A DNA stretch of 64,000 nt, from assembly GCA_023055355.1 (NCBI GenBank), contig JALJCS010000038.1, positions 3,286,001 to 3,350,000 of the forward strand, in the 5' to 3' direction. The DNA is from Agelaius tricolor. Lineage: Eukaryota; Chordata; Aves; Passeriformes; Icteridae. Position 1 is the first letter of the stretch. The number at the start of each line of letters is the position of its first letter. The position numbers were made by a program, and so were the translations under genes. Positions 58,849 through 64,000 of the stretch are shown one piece after another. The notes beneath the pieces were generated by a model. That model searched no databases, was not told the origin of the DNA, and saw only the letters and a list, made by a program, of their open reading frames with translations.

Positions 58849-61800
58849 TCACTGATCTCGCTGGCCCACATCTGCTCCCCGTGGCCAGCGTGGCTGCAGG
58901 GAGATCATCATCCCCCCCTGATTTTCCAGGCACTTACAGGTCTCCAGCCTCTCCTCCAGGAAAGAGATCTGCTCGCTCAGGGAGTCAATCCTGTCCAGCT
59001 GCTGGAGGGAGTGGGACAGGCGGCTGATGGGGTCTGCACCGACATCCTCTGGCGGCATCAGGTTGTGGAAGGGGGCCAGCACCAGCTGGAGCTTCTGCAG
59101 GGAGAAGGGGAGCTGTGAGTGCATCCCCCCGGCCAGCAGGACCACCCGGGGGGGATGCAGCACCCACCAGGGAGGGCTCAAGGGGCTGCAGTTGTGTTCA
59201 AAGGGCTGGAAAAGCCGTGGCGTGGGCGCTGCCGGCGGCTGCGGGGAGCACAGCTGGGATTGCTGCTGGGATTGTTAAAAACAGAGCCGGGGAGGAGGGA
59301 AACCCTGGCTGCAAACAGCCCCGGGTGGGAGCTGGCCCAGCAGGGACAGGGCACAGGGATGTGCTGCAACTCACCTGCTCCAGCGCCTCCACTCTGCTCC
59401 TCAGGTCCTTCATTTCTTCCTTCATTTCACTGGAGGGACCTGAAAAAGTGACCCAGGCAATGTCAGTGAGTAAAAGCCCACTGCTGAGTGAGGTGGAAGC
59501 TGCTGGGGAGAAAGACATGGCTGCAGGGCTCTGGCCAAGCCCTGTTGCTTTCCACCCCCAGGTCATCCCCCAGAGCATCAGCTGGACCTGCTGGCATCTG
59601 GCACAGGCTGCTCCTGCTGCTGCAGCACCTGCAACAAAGCGGGGAGGGTTTCAGGCAGTGGGGCGATGCTTAAAGGACAAGAGGTCTGGTGGATCCTGGC
59701 CTTTTGTGCCCGTGTTGCCAAAAAACACCCAGCTCTGCCCTGTGCTTGGTGGGCACAAGGGATTGTCCCTGTCAGGGCCCAGCACAGGGGCAGAGGCAGG
59801 TGGGGCACGTGCAGGCTGTCCCAGATGTTTGCTGTGTGGTGCCCATGCTGGCCACAGCGCATTATTACTCACGGTACGAGTTTGAAGTGTCACAGCGCGT
59901 ACCAAAAGTAATAATGGGCCGTCACCAGCGCCGCTCCTCGTGGCTCCAGACCTGCCCTGCAGGAACGAGGATGATGAGGGAGAGAACAGACACATCCCAG
60001 ACAGCTCCAGCCACAGCCAGGCCCTGCCGCCCTCACAGATGGATTTGTTCTCAGGGGAAGTTTTTTGGGTGGGAGAAGCACTCCTGGCTCAGAGAGAATA
60101 AAGCTGAGGGGCTCTGGCTGTTGTCCCCTCTCCCATCTCCTGCGATGCTGAGCGTTCCCTCAGCTCTCCCTGCAGGCTCCCAGCAGCTGGGGCTCAGTGT
60201 AGGGACAGGATACCTGCTTGGCTGGAGGCGTCTGTCCCAGGGGCTGGCACCAGGGGCTGGCAGCCCCTGGCATCGGCGGCCAGGCTGAAGCCATCCCGGC
60301 AGGCGCAGTGGAAGCTCCCGGCTGTGTTGATGCAGAGCTGGCTGCACCCGTGGCTCTGGCTGGCACATTCATCCACGTCTGGAACACAGGAGCAGCTCAG
60401 TGAGGAGGGGACAGGGTCAGGGACACAGGGGGGCTGCAATGGAACCCCAGGGAGTGCCCCCCAAGTGAGCTGGGGCTTGTGCTGGGCACAGTTCTGGGTG
60501 TCTCAGCGCCTGGGGCAGCCCTGGATAAACCTGGGCTAAGCTGGAGGGGGTCTGACCTCCTCCCCTCCTCCTGCTCCCCCCACAATACCACCAGAAGGAG
60601 AAGCTGTGGTCAGAAATGTCCCAGCTCTGGCCAGGCGGGTGCAGGCAGTGCTTGCTCTCATCCCGGATTTACGGCTGGGGTTTTGGTTCCAGCCAGCTGT
60701 GGCGAGCAGCTATCAGCCTTTCAAGTGTGTACAGAACCCAGTAACCTCTCCTCACACGGGGGAGTTATTAAAGCTGTTCCCACAAAGCAGAAAGAGCTGA
60801 AGCTCTTCCCACGCCCGGGCAAATCTGTTTTAGGCAGTGGGAAAATCCTTTCCCTCGGAGCTGGAGCTGTCAGCAATGGGTTCAGCCCTGCCTGGCCCAG
60901 CATGGGTCAATGCCACACGCTCCTCCTCTGCCTTACAGGAGGCTGGAAAGCTGGGAAAAGCTGGGAAATGCCGTGGCAGGGGTTTGCAGCACTGGTGTGC
61001 CCCACACTGCCTGATTTCTCCATGCTGTGAGGAGCACTGGCACTGTTCCCGTGCCTGGACATCACCAGACTTCTCCTCCACCCCCAGATATCTTTGGTTT
61101 ATGGATTTTTAGTCTCTGCAGTAAAAGGGCATTTTAGTTTACAGCAAGAGTTTACAAAGCCTGGGAGGGATGATCACGACACATGATCCCAGGCTGGCCC
61201 CACAAGGGCTCTGTGCTGCAGAGAGGTTCACAGCTCTGCTCACCCTGACCCAGCACAGAGCAGCAGGCAGAGAAAATGGGGGTGCCAGAGCTGCCCAGGA
61301 GGGAGAACTGAGGCAGCCAAAGGGAGCCACACTCCCCATCCTTTCCTGGAGCAAGTGTCATGCGTGTGCAGAGGGACAGAATCAGACATGGCCCTGGTAA
61401 GGGACAAGGTCTGACAAGGTCCCTGTCCCCCCTGAGGGGTTGGTGTGGGGCAAAGGACACCCAGAGCCCCGTGGCAGCTGGCATGCTCCCAGAAGCTGTC
61501 CCAGCAGCAGGGCAGGTGTGACACAGGAGCAGGGACAGGGGGACATGGCCAGTACCTGTCTGGCAGGCTCTCCCTGTCCAGCCAGGGGGGCAGGAGCATC
61601 TCCCAGGGAAGGCACAGCTCCCTCCGTTCTGGCACGGCTCCCAGCACACAGCTGTGAGAGGGAACACAGCACAGCATCACCCAGTGCTCCAGGGGTCCCC
61701 AGCTCCCTCCCTCCCTCCTCCCTGGACTGTGCACACCCCAAAACACACCAGCAAACTCACACAAACTCACACAGCGGGGTTGAGCTGCCCAGAGGGAGCA

Positions 61801-63065
61801 GGGCTCAGCATGGATGGGAGGAAGAGGAGCTGGAAAGAAGCTGAAGGCCCTGCAGGCAGCAAAGGTGGGAAGGAGGAGGGCAGCAGGCAGCAGCAGCCCC
61901 TGGTGCCACACTCTGAGCCCACTGGGGACAGACTGGCTGCTGCTGTGGTTTGTGTTTGTTGCCTCCTGAAAGCGTTTCTCATCCATTTCTGCTGATTTAG
62001 ATGGGAAGGAATTGTTTTATTGATCCTCTGGTAACTATAAAGGTAGTAAGTGATCCCAAAGGGAAAAGGCCCAAGAGGCAGCAGAGAAAAGCTGGGAATT
62101 AATCAGATATTGAACCACATTTGGCTGCCATGCTGAAAATTTAATTCAGGGAGAATCCACTGACAGGCAGAGGGTTGGTAAATGAGAGATGTGGTCCTGG
62201 GGCCCCCTCCAGGGACACGAGGGGTCTGGGGACGGGCAGTGGCACCGCGGTGACCCAGCAGCTCCTCACCTCTGTTACAGCCCAGCGTGTGGCCGCTTGC
62301 TCTGCTCCATCCAGGACAGCACGAGGCCGTGGGCTGGGGCAGCTGCCTGTACCTCTGCCTGTAGGCAACCCTGTAGATGGTCCTGCAAGGCAAGGCTGGG
62401 CTGAGCAGGGTGCCCCAAACCCCTGCCCTGCTCCCACAGTGGCTCAGGGCGCTCCCAGGGGCTGGGATCCCCATTCCAGTGGGGGGAACTGTCTCACACA
62501 TCTTTTATGAAAAATCTTTTCTTTGGGATTTTTCTTCTTAAGAAGCTGAGAGGCTTCAAGAACAAAATGTAAACAATAGTTATCTGCTGCTGTGGAATGC
62601 AACAAGTAGATCTGTGATTAGCCCATGATGGTTGTTTTTAATTAACGGCCAATCACAGTCAGCTAGCTCAGACTCTCTGTCCAAGACAGAAGCTTTTGTT
62701 ATCATTCTTTCTTTCCTATTCTATTCCTAGCTAGCTTTCTGATGAAATCCCTCTTTCTGTACTTTAATATAGTTTTAATGTAATATCTATCATAAAATAA
62801 TAAATCAAGCCTTCTGAAACATAAAGCCAGATCCTCATCTCTTCCCTCAACCCGAGCCCCCCGTGAACGCGGTCACACAGGACAGAATCCCCAGGCCTGT
62901 GGGCGCAGCAGGCTCTGTGCTGCCCGTGGCACAGGCAGGAGGGCTCACCTGTAGGTGCTGCAGAGCCTCTGGCCCGGGCAGGTGGTGAGGTAGGGCTGGT
63001 ACACGGGCTGCACGTGGGACTCGGCGTGGGCGCTCGGCGTCCCCGGGGCTGCGCACACCCTGCGC
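58849..63065 (-). CDS. EGFL7: EGF-like domain protein 7 (partial, first coding exon missing)
   Basis: Six exons join in frame on the minus strand: 63065-62949 (5' border uncertain), 62382-62270, 61651-61556, 60378-60214, 59439-59375 and 59094-58849. EGFL7 is a secreted endothelial matrix protein that modulates Notch signalling and vessel tubulogenesis. Visible parts in order: EMI domain ([31 protein letters not shown]); EGF1 ([23 protein letters not shown]); calcium-binding EGF2 ([22 protein letters not shown]); a coiled coil ([19 protein letters not shown]); and a C-terminal helix with [14 protein letters not shown] ending in Cys-x-Cys. The signal-peptide exon was not found and probably lies upstream of 64000. 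A GTAAGT at the C-x-C codons looks like a donor, but reading through to the nearby stop fits the human protein. miR-126 is in the intron 60213-59440. Confidence 0.92.
59845..59932 (-). ncRNA. MIR126: miR-126 precursor
   Basis: On the minus strand the 5p arm (59916-59896) starts CATTATTACTTTTGG and the 3p arm (59879-59858) starts TCGTACCGTGAG. Both arms match vertebrate miR-126-5p and -3p as I know them, over their full lengths, and the 16-base loop (59895-59880) is identical to human. The hairpin is in an intron of EGFL7 in sense orientation, its position across vertebrates, and should be co-transcribed with it. miR-126 supports endothelial VEGF signalling and vessel integrity. Confidence 0.98.
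62490..62879 (+). mobile_element. Solo LTR of an endogenous retrovirus-like element (passerine type)
   Basis: The block starts with tgtctcacac and ends with ggtcacaca. It contains gctgctgtggaatgcaacaa, a ccaatcacag CCAAT-type motif, ttgttatcattctttc, and the U3/R-type poly(A) signal AATAAA at 62799-62804 followed by caagccttctgaaac. This matches LTRs I know as abundant in passerine genomes. No internal viral genes are present, so it is a solo LTR. It sits in the EGFL7 intron 62948-62383, antisense to the gene. Borders are approximate and no target-site duplication was confirmed. Confidence 0.75.
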
Positions 63066-64000
63066 CTGGGCACACGGAGCCGGCTCAGTCCCACAGCCAG
63101 GACTCGGCCTGAGCTCCCCTCTCTGCACTGGGCTGCTGCGCTGGTTGCCCCAGTGACCTGGGAAGCCACTTCAAGCTGTTTGGGGTCAGTGACACAATTC
63201 TGGAGCGGCGCGGGCGCTTCCTCCCCCGTCCCGAGGGAGCAGCTGGGACCCAGATTTGGGGATGATTTACTCATTACATTCATTGTCTCCCTTCCCCTAA
63301 AATCACTCGCTTTCTGGGCGGATTTTTCCTTTCTGAGACTTTTGCATTCCTGAAACGGATGCCCCTGTGGTCACCAAGAAATTAATGATTTCACAGGAAG
63401 GGTCAGGCTCACCACAAAAAAATTAGAGTTTGGACAAAAGGCACTCCCCAGCCTTGCTAAGATGAGTGTTATCCAGGCAAAAACTCTCCCAAGGTTAACA
63501 GCCAAAGTGGTCTTGGTTAAACGTCCTTTTTTTCAACAATTTCCAGCCCAAGCAGGTCAGTCCCACTGAGGAACCCATCTACTTGTCTCAGCCTCCCAGT
63601 TCAATTAGAAACTAAAATAAAAAGCCTGGGAATTAGCATGGACATCAGATGGTTTCCATTAACTCCAGAAAACTCCTCTCAGCCTCATGATTAATGTTAT
63701 AGAAGATGCAATTTTTAAATGGCAATTGTTTGCTTTGTAAAATTCAGAACAAAGTTTTAGCTGCAGCCCTGTGCGTGTGAGCGAGGAATTCAGCTGTGGT
63801 TTCAGTCCTGGACAGAATGTGAAAGGTTTGACACTGGAGGAGCATTTCAGTGTAAAAACAAACTTTGTAGAAAATGTGAGCCGTGTCTGGGGGAGGCTTT
63901 TGAGCTCCAGCTCCTCTCGGCTCAGGAAGAAACTGGGGCAGTGAGCTCTGGGCTTCCTCAGAGCCAGCAGGAGCTGAGCTGTGCCTGCCCAGGCTGTTCT
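63066..64000. other. Upstream EGFL7 sequence, no exon recognised
   Basis: This should be EGFL7 intron or 5' region on the minus strand. No exon encoding a signal peptide with a following donor was found. Several GGAA cores (for example near 63925) are compatible with ETS-type endothelial regulation, but such cores are common by chance. Confidence 0.45.

Overview
This is avian nuclear DNA, most likely from a passerine (songbird). The genes are vertebrate multi-exon genes with GT-AG introns and CpG-island promoters. There are degenerate CR1 LINE fragments in both orientations, and one solo LTR (about 62490-62879) that resembles LTRs I know from passerine genomes. The gene set (PPP1R26, PIERCE1, MRPS2, SNHG7-like, DIPK1B, AGPAT2, EGFL7 with miR-126) corresponds to human 9q34.3, which is avian chromosome 17 in chicken. 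Species and chromosome are inference.

Layout. 1-13 kb is intergenic, with a CR1 fragment, a GGGACA-type tract and a 19-bp minisatellite. 13.0-22.1 kb (+) is PPP1R26: a CpG-island 5' exon, an intron with a 50-bp minisatellite, then one very large coding exon. 24.65-25.21 kb (-) is PIERCE1, in three coding exons, head-to-head with MRPS2 (25.41-26.66 kb, +, four coding exons) across a 206-bp CpG promoter. 27.43-30.46 kb (+) is a four-exon non-coding host gene with an NRF1/TATA/5'TOP-like promoter and two paralogous H/ACA snoRNAs in successive introns, the architecture of SNHG7 with SNORA17A/B. 32.3-38.15 kb (-) is DIPK1B (FAM69B), complete in five exons. 38.5-47.7 kb is intergenic, with AT-rich possible regulatory blocks, small repeats and an 85-bp duplication. 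48.22-55.01 kb (+) is AGPAT2, complete in six exons. 58.85-63.07 kb (-) is EGFL7 without its first coding exon; the miR-126 hairpin lies in its penultimate coding intron.

The genes form no pathway. They are a conserved neighbourhood of housekeeping functions (mitochondrial ribosome, snoRNA host), lipid synthesis (AGPAT2), an ER/Golgi pseudokinase-like protein (DIPK1B), a ciliary protein (PIERCE1), a PP1 regulator (PPP1R26) and an endothelial signalling locus (EGFL7/miR-126).

I did not find a clearly new biological system. The items most worth a second look are the tandem snoRNA pair and its promoter, the X-box-like site in the PIERCE1/MRPS2 promoter, the fusion of two gene blocks that are far apart in human, the repeat-built PPP1R26 protein, the LTR squeezed into a short EGFL7 intron, and several uncharacterised repeats. 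Exon borders were set by eye from splice consensus, reading frame and remembered human proteins. No alignment was run.
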